This document shows, in pieces, positions 25,012 through 33,798 of a stretch of 64,000 nucleotides of DNA. A program made the position numbers and the translations under genes. Origin of the DNA: CALLPQ01 sp039819545 (lineage in GTDB: Bacteria; Pseudomonadota; Alphaproteobacteria; Caulobacterales; Parvularculaceae); the NCBI GenBank assembly GCA_039819545.1, contig JBCBRS010000003.1, positions 170,383-234,382 on the forward strand, read 5' to 3'. The notes beneath the pieces are model-generated. The model had not been told where the DNA came from. It was given only the letters and a program-made list of their open reading frames with translations, and did not search any database. Within the stretch, counting starts at the first letter, position 1. Each line of letters starts with the position of its first letter.

Positions 25012-26298
25012 TCAGCTGTGCGGGGTTTGCTTCATCATTTCCAAGCCGCCATTACGCGTAATGACAGCCACATCCACGGGGCCGCCGACGGTCTCAATGG
25101 AGTTCATGACTTTTTGCTGGAATGAATTGAGATTGATCAGCGCGGCAGCGGTTTCGCCGAGCTCTTTTTTGGGAAGTACACCAACGGCGCGATAGATTGG
25201 CCTCGTGTGCACCTGCTCCTGATAATTGGCGACGGCGCCAAAAAATTCGCGGATCGCAAAGCCCAGATTGTTGCGGGAGTAATCGTCGAACATGGCCTGG
25301 CGTTCGCTATCGCTGATATTGGGCACACGGCGGATAACATCCGTCACGATACGGAAGGATAACTCTAGCGTTTCCCCATACATAAAGCGCGTCAAGTACG
25401 GATCCATGCCGGTGAGAAAAGTGCGGATCATTCGGTCCTGGGCAAACGTCTCAACCACGGGACCCGCATCAGCATTCATATCACGGGCGCGATCTTGTTT
25501 GCGTTTCAAAATACCAAGCACCACGCTTGACGTCAGGTACGAGCGCATTTGCGGGAATTGCCCGCGCGCGCCAAAGCCTGCCACCACGATGCCGGTATAG
25601 TTCTCAAAAAACGCATCGCGTGTGGCGCTGAAAACCGCAATATCGCGCAATCGGTTTCGCGTCTCTTCTGAAACGGCAAGCGCTGGATGCTCTGCCGTCA
25701 GGGCCCCGATAAGGCTTTCAATCAGCTGATCAATTTCTCCGGCATAACGGCGGCGCACCTGTTGATCCATGCCTTTCGGGAAGCAGGGCAGATCACCTCG
25801 GGCAGAACCGTCAGGGTATTGCTGATAGCTGGTGTGAAGTTCACCCACAACAAATTCAAAAATCGCTGACAGGTGGTCGCGCAGGCTGGCCCCTTCCTGA
25901 TTGCGTTTGAAATGTTCAATCTGTTCGTCAAAATCCTCCGCAACGAGGGTCATGACAACTGCGATGGTTTTGAAGAATTCTGTGTCCTGATGATCAGCTG
26001 GAAACAACTCCGGGTTTCCAGAGAGGAATTCCATAAAGTCGTGGCCATAGGCCTCAACCGTGTCGAGGGTTCGCCCACCCATTTGATCGCGGTAGAGTGA
26101 GATCACGGTCTCCCATGGCGTCGACATAATCTCGGCATTGTTATAGATCATGACGCCAACGGGGGCACCTTCCACCAGCGGGAACAGCTTGTCTTCGGAC
26201 TGATAGGTTTTCAAAAAGCCAGGACCGGTAATCGTCACGGCGCTGTCAGACGCCATGGCCACCGTCTTGCGGTTCATCAAACAGACTTCAGATGTCAT
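25012..26298 (-). CDS. Uncharacterised proteasome-like Ntn-hydrolase candidate
   Basis: A 428-residue protein starting MTSEVCLMNRKTVAMASDSA. After removal of Met1 the N-terminal Thr is followed by Asp at mature position 17, in the context ASDS, as in HslV (GGDG) and proteasome beta subunits (ADS), and by Lys at position 36 in SEDKLFPL, near the proteasome Lys33. The next strand, PVGVMIYNNAEIMSTPWETV, matches the GxxG-type turn after that lysine. From residue 90 to the end it is mainly helical (EFFKTIAVVMTLVAEDFDEQ, SISDSERQ-like NISDSERQAMFDDY) and unlike any known proteasome subunit. I infer an N-terminal nucleophile hydrolase with a large C-terminal extension. Substrate, assembly and activity are unknown. 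Confidence 0.6.
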   Translation of the reverse strand: MTSEVCLMNRKTVAMASDSAVTITGPGFLKTYQSEDKLFPLVEGAPVGVMIYNNAEIMSTPWETVISLYRDQMGGRTLDTVEAYGHDFMEFLSGNPELFPADHQDTEFFKTIAVVMTLVAEDFDEQIEHFKRNQEGASLRDHLSAIFEFVVGELHTSYQQYPDGSARGDLPCFPKGMDQQVRRRYAGEIDQLIESLIGALTAEHPALAVSEETRNRLRDIAVFSATRDAFFENYTGIVVAGFGARGQFPQMRSYLTSSVVLGILKRKQDRARDMNADAGPVVETFAQDRMIRTFLTGMDPYLTRFMYGETLELSFRIVTDVIRRVPNISDSERQAMFDDYSRNNLGFAIREFFGAVANYQEQVHTRPIYRAVGVLPKKELGETAAALINLNSFQQKVMNSIETVGGPVDVAVITRNGGLEMMKQTPHS

Positions 26299-26462
26299 TC
26301 CACAATGATCCCCTGATGGGGCCCTCGGGGACCCAATTCATTTCCTCCAATGGTAACCCATGGTCTGGGGCCCTGCAAACAAGCCGGGCACGGGTCGCCG
26401 CACCAACGCGGCAATGGGCCGATGGTGCGGCAATCGCGCAACAACTCTGATCGTCGGCGGCC

Positions 26463-27917
26463 TTAATCGCTCGGCATTGCTGCGAGGGCCAGCGCTTCGC
26501 CCATAAGGCGAATGTCGGCGATTTTTTTCTCGAAGGCCGACCAATCATCGTCTTGTGCAATCGGCGCCCACACCGCCTCTACCTCGTCAATGAGCAGGGT
26601 GACGGGCGCGCTTCGGTCGAAATAGGCATGGGCGCGGGCGGCGTCAGGGCTTGGCGTACCGCTCTCGAGGGCTTGGCGAATGGGCGCGAAATCCTGCCTT
26701 TCGTAAAGGCCCGCTTGCGGGCTTTCATCATGCGTGCCGCCCGCTTCCCCGCCCCGCGCGAACCAGTCGAAAAAGACGTGTTCGAAACTGGCGCCTGTCT
26801 CCCCCGTCCATTTGAGAAGGCTCATCACCGGGCTCTCATCGCTGATTTCCGGCTGCCCAAAACTGGAAAGGCCAAACCGCCGGGCAAAGGCTTTTTCCGC
26901 ACACTGTTCATAGAGGGTTGGGTAAGCCGACAGGCTTTGCGTCAGAGCCTCGACGGGGGCGATACGCGACAGCGCGCCGCCAAGCTGGGCGAGATTCCAG
27001 CCAACGGCTTCGGGCTGGCGGCCATAGGCAAAAAGCCCTGTCTGGTCAAAATAGGCCGCCGTGAAGCCGGGATCGGCGGTGGGGAGAAACCGCCACGGGC
27101 CATAGTCAAAGCTTTCGCCCGTGACATTCATATTGTCCGTATTCAGGACACCATGAACAAAGCCAGCCGCCATCCAAGTTGCCGCCAGCTTTGCGCTGCG
27201 GCGAATAACGGCATCAAAAAAACCAATAATCTGCCCAGTATCGCCGTTGGCATTCTCCCCTTGCATCAAATGCGTGAGGCAATAGTTCACAAGCTTTTCA
27301 ATGCCGCTATCGTCTTGCTCATAGGCGAGCCTTTGAAACATGCCAAAGCGCACATGCCCATGGGAGAGGCGACACAATACACAAGACCGTGCGGGCGACG
27401 GCTCATCGCCGCGATAAAGCGCTTCTCCGGTCTCAATCACACTCAGCGTTTTCGACGTGTAGACGCCAAGCGCTTCCAGCATTTCGGTTGCCAGAATTTC
27501 TCTTACCCCCCCCTTCAGGGTCAGCCGCCCGTCGCCACTTCGCGAATAGGGCGTTTGCCCCGATCCCTTGGTGCCGATATCCAGCAATCGTCCGGTCTCG
27601 TCATAAAGCTGCGCAAACAAAAACCCTCGGCCATCACCGATATCGCGGTTATAATGACGAAACTGGTGGCCGTGATAGCGCAAGGCGATCGGCTTTTCTT
27701 GCGCCCCACCAAGGGGGTCAAACTGGCCGAAATGGGCCAGCCATTCTTCATCTGTCAGTGTCGAAAGGCCCACCGCCTGGGCGGCCACATTATTTCGGTA
27801 GCGTAAGGTCAGCACCGGAAAGTCAGCGGGTTCCACAGCATCAAAAAACGGCGCGCCATCATCTGGCGACAGGTCATAAAACGGCGTGGCGGCGGTAAAG
27901 GACGGTGAAACCGGCAT
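26463..27917 (-). CDS. selO: Protein adenylyltransferase SelO (YdiU)
   Basis: SelO is a pseudokinase-fold enzyme that transfers AMP to Ser/Thr/Tyr of proteins, linked to redox homeostasis. The 484-residue protein has the family blocks LALRYHGHQFRHYNRDIGDGRG (in part), DIGTKGSGQTPYSRSGDGRL, a REILATEMLEALGV helix, the catalytic-loop VLNTDNMNVTGESFDYGPW with the metal-binding Asn and Asp, and YGRQPEAVGWNLAQLG. It ends ALALAAMPSD with no C-terminal Cys or Sec, unlike human SELENOO and E. coli YdiU. Start ATG 27917 is preferred over TTG 27923. The 164-bp gap to the downstream gene holds nothing recognisable. Confidence 0.94.
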   Translation of the reverse strand: MPVSPSFTAATPFYDLSPDDGAPFFDAVEPADFPVLTLRYRNNVAAQAVGLSTLTDEEWLAHFGQFDPLGGAQEKPIALRYHGHQFRHYNRDIGDGRGFLFAQLYDETGRLLDIGTKGSGQTPYSRSGDGRLTLKGGVREILATEMLEALGVYTSKTLSVIETGEALYRGDEPSPARSCVLCRLSHGHVRFGMFQRLAYEQDDSGIEKLVNYCLTHLMQGENANGDTGQIIGFFDAVIRRSAKLAATWMAAGFVHGVLNTDNMNVTGESFDYGPWRFLPTADPGFTAAYFDQTGLFAYGRQPEAVGWNLAQLGGALSRIAPVEALTQSLSAYPTLYEQCAEKAFARRFGLSSFGQPEISDESPVMSLLKWTGETGASFEHVFFDWFARGGEAGGTHDESPQAGLYERQDFAPIRQALESGTPSPDAARAHAYFDRSAPVTLLIDEVEAVWAPIAQDDDWSAFEKKIADIRLMGEALALAAMPSD

Positions 27918-27948
27918 GGGCAACAGCTTTCAAGAAGATCTGGTGACG

Positions 27949-28374
27949 TTAGCCGTTGTACGTTTGATTGGTACGCTTGAACGATTTGGCAATGATTTTT
28001 TCCAGAACGGTCATATCGACGTCAGCCAGCTTATTGATATAGAGGCAGGCGCGCCCAGTCTTGTATTTGCCTAGTTTTTTGAGCAGCGGCTCATCTTCGC
28101 CAAGGCTGCCCAAAACATAAAGGACCATTGATGATTTGCGCGGTGAAAAACCCACATTGAGCATATCACCCTCGCGTCCAGACTCATATTTGTAATGATA
28201 CTGACCAAATCCGACGATGGACGGGCCCCACATGACCGGGTCTTCACCGGTGATTTTTCTCATGAGGGTGAGGCATTTTAGGGCGTCGGCCCGCCGGGTT
28301 TCATGCTCCACCGCCTTCACAAACGCGTCAACGGATTGCGTTGTGGGCGCTGTCTTATTTGCTGCCTTCACCAT
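27949..28374 (-). CDS. DUF1801 domain protein
   Basis: A 141-residue cytosolic protein of the DUF1801/YdhG-like fold: VDAFVKAVEHETRRADALKC, VMWGPSIVGFGQYHYKYESG, a strand KSSMVLYVLG, and the C-terminal helix region GKYKTGRACLYINKLADVD. Members are small, widespread and of unknown biochemical role; some resemble iron chaperone frataxin-like folds. It is 31 bp upstream of selO on the same strand and may be co-transcribed with it. Confidence 0.85.
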   Translation of the reverse strand: MVKAANKTAPTTQSVDAFVKAVEHETRRADALKCLTLMRKITGEDPVMWGPSIVGFGQYHYKYESGREGDMLNVGFSPRKSSMVLYVLGSLGEDEPLLKKLGKYKTGRACLYINKLADVDMTVLEKIIAKSFKRTNQTYNG

Positions 28375-28494
28375 GACGAAAACCCTCTCTCAAGAATACA
28401 CAAAGAGGCTAGCAAATTCGGCCAGGTTTGTATTTGCTCGCGCGCAGCGAAAACCGGCGCGTTTTGCGAACAACACAAAGACGCGTGTTTCGGG

Positions 28495-31320
28495 CTAACG
28501 GTTGGTTGCGTTCTTGTCGTAAGAGCTAAACCCGAATGTCAGGGGGCGGATCGTTTTCCCTTCGCTATCGGGTTTCGTTTCGGTTGGAATACGCAAGGGT
28601 TTCGGCGCCGCCGGTGCGGAGGGGGTCTGAACAGCTGTCTGTTCGCCCGTTGCCTCTGATGTGCTGAAGCTTAAGGGCCCGTCCTGCGGGGGTGGTGACA
28701 CCTGCTGGCGGGTAACGCTTGCGGGTTCCACGAGGATGGGCGTGATATCGACGTCTTCTGAAGGGCTCGCCTCGGCGTTTGTGTCATGCCCATTTATGGG
28801 TGCGGGGGTGGCGACAGCAGTCCCGGCGGGGACCCGCGCTTCTCGGAACGATTTAGGCTCGTCAAGATCCACGGTAATAACGCTGCGCTCAATGGGCGAT
28901 GGCTCTGGTTCCGGCGTCGGCTCGGCGCGCGGCTGCGGCTCGAAACGGGGCGATTGCTGATCTCCACTGCCGGCCGATGGGGCCACGGTTGCAGATGCCG
29001 GGTCTGCCGCGGCGGGCGCGAACAAGCCAAGAGCGTCCATCTTTGGCGTGCTTGCGGGCTCGGGGGTCGGCGGTTCACTTGGTTCTATTGGCGCCTCTAC
29101 CGGGCGTGCAGCCACCTCATCGATCAGGGTATGGACCATTCTGCGTTGTTCTGACAGCTCTGCCTCCAAACGGGCAAGCCGCGCTCCCATATCCGAGACG
29201 TTTTGCGCGGTTCGCTTCGTATCAGACTGAAAACTGCTGAGCATCGACTTGCTCTCATCAAGCGATGACTGCATGGCGCGCAACAGGGCGGTATCCTGAG
29301 AAGGGGGTGCCGATTTCGCTGCGGCGCCATCGAGCTTCTGGATGACCTTGCCGAAATTCATATCGGTGAGGCGCGCTTGTGAGGTAAAGCGCTCATCGAG
29401 ATGCTGCAGTTTCTTTTCGAGATCCTCGGTGCTCATTTCGCTGGCCTGCTTCGAAACATGGTTGATCTTTTCGTCGGTTAGCCGCCGTGTTTCCGCCAGA
29501 CCTTGCTCTAGGGTGGTGGAGATCGCCGCAAACCGTTTTTCAAGGGTCTGATTTGTGGATTGTTGAAAACTGTTGGTCTGTGCCCGGAAGTTTCCGAGCT
29601 CGGTGGTAAGCTTCTGGGCTTGTGCCGTGTATTTCTGCCGTAAGTCGCTGATGGCTTCACCGGTCTCTTGCTGACGTTTTTCAAGACGCTGCAGCATTTG
29701 TTCGGTTTCGCTATCGCGCCGGGCGCCCGCTCCGGGGGCCGGGGTTTGTATCGGGGTGGGAATTGGCGCTGGCTCCACTTGCGGTTGAGGAGCCGGGCGC
29801 GGGGTGGATTGCGCTGTTTCGGTATCGATAAAAAGATAGGATCGGGTGCTAGCGCTATCATCGGGCGCGGCCCCTGTTTCATCTTCCTGCTGATTATTGG
29901 CAAACATGGTCGCGTTCAGCGGGGTGGTTGCGGGCGGGCGCGCCGGTTTTGGCTGCGGAACCGTGGGCGCGGCAATTGGCTCTGGTGCGGGTGCCGGTGT
30001 GGGGACTTGTGTAGGCCGTTCATCGGCTTGCCCGTCCTCTTCTTGCATATCGTCGGCTGCCTCAATGGCATGGTGAATATGCACTTCGGCAATCTCGCCG
30101 GGCTCTTCTCCGGCGCCGTCGCCCTCGTCGCTGTCTGCCGGATTCACTTCAACATCGATAAACGCGCTTTCCTCATCATCGCTGTCAAAGTCGTCCTCTA
30201 TCGTGTCTTTGCGGCGATTAAAGAGCCATGACATGAGCCCGCGTTTTTGCGGCGCTTCATCCTCCTCGTCGGCATGCATAGCGCCGTCGTCGTCTTCGTC
30301 GCGGTCGCCCGTCGTCATGGCATCGCCAAAGAGTGTATCCTCTTCTTCCATCTCGTGATCATAGTCTGCGGCATTTAACGGGCGATGAAGATCATCTCGA
30401 CCATCCTCACGTGAGCGGCGCTCTGCGGTCGGGGCCATATCGTCCTCATCATCAAACCGATACATTTGATCCGACGTGGTTTGAAAGATACTCTCGCCCG
30501 AGGGCTCGTCAGCCTCCAATGCATTCGTCACGAGACGGCGCACGAACCAGCCAAACAAGGCCACAAACAGTCCGAGCGCGATTAACGCGATGATCCATGC
30601 GAGGGTTTGCGGCGGCGAAAAAAGAGGCTCGTTGCTGACAGCATCGAGATTTTCCGTATAGGGCGGAATAAAATCTCCCGGCGTGGTGGCGGGATTTTCC
30701 TGGACGGCAGCTGGTGCGGCGGGCGCGGCTGTCACGCCGGGTGTTGACACTGCATCTGCTGTCTGGCCCCCCGTCGCGGGTGCGGAATTGGTTTCAGACG
30801 CCGCGTTATCGGACGCGTTTTCAGGCGCGTTTTCAGACGGTGGTAAGGTCTCGGCCTCAGCGACCGCAGTACGCGCCACGGCGTTTTCTTTTAAGGTTGG
30901 TGCCACAGGGCTGGCGGCGGTATCGGCGCTTTGGACAACCGTCGCGGTCGCGGATGTGTTCGCGGTGAAGCCGACGGGGAGTATGCTCACCCCCGGCGCA
31001 ACGCCGGTGGTCAGCGGCGCAGCCGTCAGTCTCACATTGCGATCCTTGACAAGCGGTGCCCCGATGCCGCCACCCGTAGATGGAATGGCGGGTTTGTCGT
31101 TCTGCGTTTCATTGCCCGCACTGTTGGCACTGGTCACGGCCAGCGTCCCAGATTGGAACGCCACTGGCATCGTGGCGGCCATAGCCGGCGCCGCGCCGGA
31201 TCCCAATATGAGACACGCGATTGCAAGGGTTCCAACCCCGCACAAACCGAAGCGCGTGGCGGGTGTTACCCGATTGCCGTGCCGATTGCGTGCCCCCCAC
31301 GCCATGCGCGTCCAGATCAT
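28495..31320 (-). CDS. Large disordered membrane protein with acidic and coiled-coil regions
   Basis: From ATG 31320 the product is 941 residues; GTG 31359 would add 13. Order of regions: N-terminal hydrophobic export signal ending GAAPAMAAT; a Ser/Thr/Ala-rich extracytoplasmic stretch; one membrane segment (TLAWIIALIALGLFVALFGW, about residue 245); a strongly acidic stretch (DEDDDGAMHADEEDEAP); a Pro/Ala-rich linker; a long coiled coil (about 540-740, from SETEQMLQRLEKRQQETGEA through LARLEAELSEQRRMVHTLID); and another Pro-rich tail. The layout recalls polar or envelope scaffold proteins such as FimV, but no LysM or TPR was found. The function is unknown. It is divergent from def. Confidence 0.7.
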   Translation of the reverse strand: MIWTRMAWGARNRHGNRVTPATRFGLCGVGTLAIACLILGSGAAPAMAATMPVAFQSGTLAVTSANSAGNETQNDKPAIPSTGGGIGAPLVKDRNVRLTAAPLTTGVAPGVSILPVGFTANTSATATVVQSADTAASPVAPTLKENAVARTAVAEAETLPPSENAPENASDNAASETNSAPATGGQTADAVSTPGVTAAPAAPAAVQENPATTPGDFIPPYTENLDAVSNEPLFSPPQTLAWIIALIALGLFVALFGWFVRRLVTNALEADEPSGESIFQTTSDQMYRFDDEDDMAPTAERRSREDGRDDLHRPLNAADYDHEMEEEDTLFGDAMTTGDRDEDDDGAMHADEEDEAPQKRGLMSWLFNRRKDTIEDDFDSDDEESAFIDVEVNPADSDEGDGAGEEPGEIAEVHIHHAIEAADDMQEEDGQADERPTQVPTPAPAPEPIAAPTVPQPKPARPPATTPLNATMFANNQQEDETGAAPDDSASTRSYLFIDTETAQSTPRPAPQPQVEPAPIPTPIQTPAPGAGARRDSETEQMLQRLEKRQQETGEAISDLRQKYTAQAQKLTTELGNFRAQTNSFQQSTNQTLEKRFAAISTTLEQGLAETRRLTDEKINHVSKQASEMSTEDLEKKLQHLDERFTSQARLTDMNFGKVIQKLDGAAAKSAPPSQDTALLRAMQSSLDESKSMLSSFQSDTKRTAQNVSDMGARLARLEAELSEQRRMVHTLIDEVAARPVEAPIEPSEPPTPEPASTPKMDALGLFAPAAADPASATVAPSAGSGDQQSPRFEPQPRAEPTPEPEPSPIERSVITVDLDEPKSFREARVPAGTAVATPAPINGHDTNAEASPSEDVDITPILVEPASVTRQQVSPPPQDGPLSFSTSEATGEQTAVQTPSAPAAPKPLRIPTETKPDSEGKTIRPLTFGFSSYDKNATNR

Positions 31321-31470
31321 TCTACCCGCCCTCGCGGCCCATGGCCGCCGATTTTCCACACCCTATTCCCGCTTGCGCAGGCCCTCGATGACATTATCTT
31401 AAAAACCGAGGCCTCGAAAGGGCGCGAACGGCCCTTGACGTCCCGATTTGCCCTTCATAATTCAAGTCTT

Positions 31471-31989
31471 ATGCCGATTAGACCAATCCTCACCGCCCCC
31501 GATCCTCGTCTTCGCCAGGTGTCCAAACCGGTGGACACCGTCGATGATGCGGTGCGCACACTGATGGATGACATGCTGGCGACCATGTACGATGCGCCAG
31601 GAATTGGGCTCGCCGCTATCCAGATCGGGGTGCCAGTGCGGGTGATTGTGATGGATTTGGCTGGGGAGGGGGAGCCGCCGGCGCCGCTCTATTTTGTGAA
31701 TCCGGAAATCCTTGACCCGGCGGACACCCTCGCCAGTTATGAGGAAGGCTGCTTGTCGGTGCCGGACTATTTCGAAAGCGTTGACCGGCCTGCCACCTGC
31801 CGCGTGCGATATCTCGATTACCAGGGCGCGCCGCAGGAGATTGCGGCCGATGGACTTCTGGCCACCTGTATCCAGCATGAGATGGATCATCTGGAAGGGG
31901 TCCTTTTCATCGATCACTTATCGCGGCTGAAGCGCGACCGCATCCTGAAGAAAATCAAAAAAGATCAAAAGCTCGCCGAACCCGCGTAA
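31471..31989 (+). CDS. def: Peptide deformylase
   Basis: Removes the formyl group from the N-terminal Met of nascent proteins, using Fe2+ or Zn2+. The 172-residue protein has the three deformylase motifs GIGLAAIQIG, EEGCLSVPDYFESV and QHEMDHLEGVLFIDHLS, giving the Cys, His, His ligand set and the catalytic Glu. In-frame codons upstream of 31471 lie antisense to the large membrane protein and are not included. It is followed 35 bp later by fmt, the expected operon. Confidence 0.97.
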   Translation: MPIRPILTAPDPRLRQVSKPVDTVDDAVRTLMDDMLATMYDAPGIGLAAIQIGVPVRVIVMDLAGEGEPPAPLYFVNPEILDPADTLASYEEGCLSVPDYFESVDRPATCRVRYLDYQGAPQEIAADGLLATCIQHEMDHLEGVLFIDHLSRLKRDRILKKIKKDQKLAEPA

Positions 31990-32024
31990 AGCACGGCGCT
32001 TGCTCAACGAAAAAGGATCAGGGG

Positions 32025-32990
32025 ATGCGATTGGCCTTTATGGGCACGCCGGCTTTTTCCGTGCCGGTTCTCGGTGACCTTGTGGCTAGCGGCCATGAGG
32101 TTGCGTGCGTTTATACCCAACCGCCGCGCCCGGCGGGGCGCGGTAGAAAACTGCGTAACACGCCGGTTCATGAGCAGGCGGAGGCGCTTTGCCTTCCCGT
32201 CCGTACACCCCTGAACTTTAAGGAAGCGGAGGATCGCGACGCTTTCGCAGCCCTTGATCTCGATGTGGCCATCGTCGTTGCCTATGGGTTGATTTTGCCC
32301 AAGGCGATCCTCGCAGCGCCGCAACTGGGGTGTCTTAATCTGCATGCATCGCTTTTACCGCGCTGGCGGGGGGCGGCGCCAATTCACCGGGCGATCATGG
32401 CTGGTGACCGTGAGACCGGGATGCAGGTGATGCAAATGGAGGCAGGGCTCGATACAGGCCCGATCCTCTTGTCAGAGACGGTCTCCATCGCTGATACCGA
32501 TACCACAGGCACAATGGAGGCGCAGTTGGCCCAAGTTGGAGCGCAGCTGGCCCTACGGGCATTGGCGGCTCTGGAGCGCGGTTCGCTCAGCGCCACGCCG
32601 CAAGATGAAAATGGGGTTTGCTACGCGCATAAAATCGACGCGGCCGAAGCCCAAATTGATTGGGGCCAGCCTGTGCGCACTGTTGATTGCCATATCAGGG
32701 GTCTGTCGCCGGCGCCGGGCGCGTGGTTTACGCTGCCACAGGAAGCGGGCGCGGATTTGCGCATTAAGTGCTTGTTTTCCCGTCCCGCGCCAGACGTGAC
32801 AATAGAAGGCCCACCGGGAATGATCAGGGTCAAGAACGACACTTTATTTGTTCAGTGTCAGGACGGTGCTATCGCCTTGGAGCGGCTTCAACGCCCTGGC
32901 CGGTCCCACCAGCCGGTTGCGACCTTCTTACGCGGGATCGCTCTCGCAGACAAAACACTATTGGCAAGCCGCGCTACTTCACTGGCATAA
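32025..32990 (+). CDS. fmt: Methionyl-tRNA formyltransferase
   Basis: Formylates Met-tRNAfMet using 10-formyl-tetrahydrofolate. The 321-residue protein starts MRLAFMGTPAFSVPVLGDL and has VVAYGLILPKAILAAPQLG, the catalytic NLHASLLPRWRGAAPIHRAI with Asn and His, and MQMEAGLDTGPILL with the catalytic Asp, followed by the C-terminal OB-like tRNA-binding domain. Length is normal. Its last 17 bp overlap the 3' end of the opposite-strand lepB gene. Confidence 0.97.
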   Translation: MRLAFMGTPAFSVPVLGDLVASGHEVACVYTQPPRPAGRGRKLRNTPVHEQAEALCLPVRTPLNFKEAEDRDAFAALDLDVAIVVAYGLILPKAILAAPQLGCLNLHASLLPRWRGAAPIHRAIMAGDRETGMQVMQMEAGLDTGPILLSETVSIADTDTTGTMEAQLAQVGAQLALRALAALERGSLSATPQDENGVCYAHKIDAAEAQIDWGQPVRTVDCHIRGLSPAPGAWFTLPQEAGADLRIKCLFSRPAPDVTIEGPPGMIRVKNDTLFVQCQDGAIALERLQRPGRSHQPVATFLRGIALADKTLLASRATSLA

Positions 32991-33741
32991 AGAAAGACCG
33001 CTTTGCACACCGCAAGCCCTCTTCTTTTTTGCAGCGATAGTTTGAGAAAATTACGCGCTCTGTCCGACCAAGAATGCGCTCTACCGGCAAAAAGCCAACG
33101 CCCTTCACCGTGGAATCGCGACTATCCGCAGAGTTATCGCGGTTATCGCCCAGCACGAACACATTGTCTTCAGGCACGATAAAGGGGCCCTTGTTATCGA
33201 GGGTTGCGCTATCGCCGAATTCGAAAATTTCAATCGCTTTGTCGTCGGAGATGTATTCGCGATAATGCGTTGCTTTTCGGATGCTGCTTTTATATTGGCG
33301 ATAGGTGACTTCGTCGATTTTATCGCGCAGTTTCTCTTCGCCATTGATGAAGAGCCGGCCACCACGATACTCAACGCGGTCACCGGGCAGCCCGATTACC
33401 CGTTTGATATAGATCGTTCCTGAACGCGGGTGTTTGAAGGTAATCACATCACCGCGCTTCGGCAGACTGCCAAACAGGCGGCCATATTTGCCAGGCAGGG
33501 TAGGGACAATCGAAAACAGGATTGAGTGGCCCGAATACCCATAGGCGAACTTGTTCACAATAATGCGGTCACCCACCTCCAGCGTTGGCTGCATGCTTTC
33601 GCTGGGAATGTAATTCATGTTGTAGATCAGCCCGCGAAACACAAAGATTGCCGCAACGATCATCAACAAGAAGGGAACCTCCGCCTTGATCGTCTCCCAG
33701 AGCGACAGGTTTCCCTCGTCTGTCTGCGCGTCAGTTGTCAT
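32974..33741 (-). CDS. lepB: Signal peptidase I
   Basis: Cleaves signal peptides of exported proteins at the outer face of the inner membrane. The 255-residue protein has one N-terminal membrane segment (residues 23-42), the catalytic Ser in YIPSESMQPTLEVGDRI, the catalytic Lys in TIYIKRVIGLPGDRVEYRGG, and the C-terminal box FVLGDNRDNSADSRD. It lies on the opposite strand between fmt and truA: 57 bp from divergent truA and overlapping fmt by 17 bp at the 3' ends. Confidence 0.95.
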   Translation of the reverse strand: MTTDAQTDEGNLSLWETIKAEVPFLLMIVAAIFVFRGLIYNMNYIPSESMQPTLEVGDRIIVNKFAYGYSGHSILFSIVPTLPGKYGRLFGSLPKRGDVITFKHPRSGTIYIKRVIGLPGDRVEYRGGRLFINGEEKLRDKIDEVTYRQYKSSIRKATHYREYISDDKAIEIFEFGDSATLDNKGPFIVPEDNVFVLGDNRDNSADSRDSTVKGVGFLPVERILGRTERVIFSNYRCKKEEGLRCAKRSFFMPVK

Positions 33742-33798
33742 CCTTCTGGCCTTTCGCTACCCCAGCCTATTCGGCGCTTTCGTTGAAATAGGCCCCCA

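Noticed and set aside
26553..27806. Long plus-strand open frame of 417 codons
   Set aside because: It is fully antisense to selO, whose motifs are complete; the open frame reflects codon bias.
30683..31402. Ala/Val-rich plus-strand open frame
   Set aside because: Antisense to the low-complexity N-terminal part of the large membrane protein; repetitive composition only.
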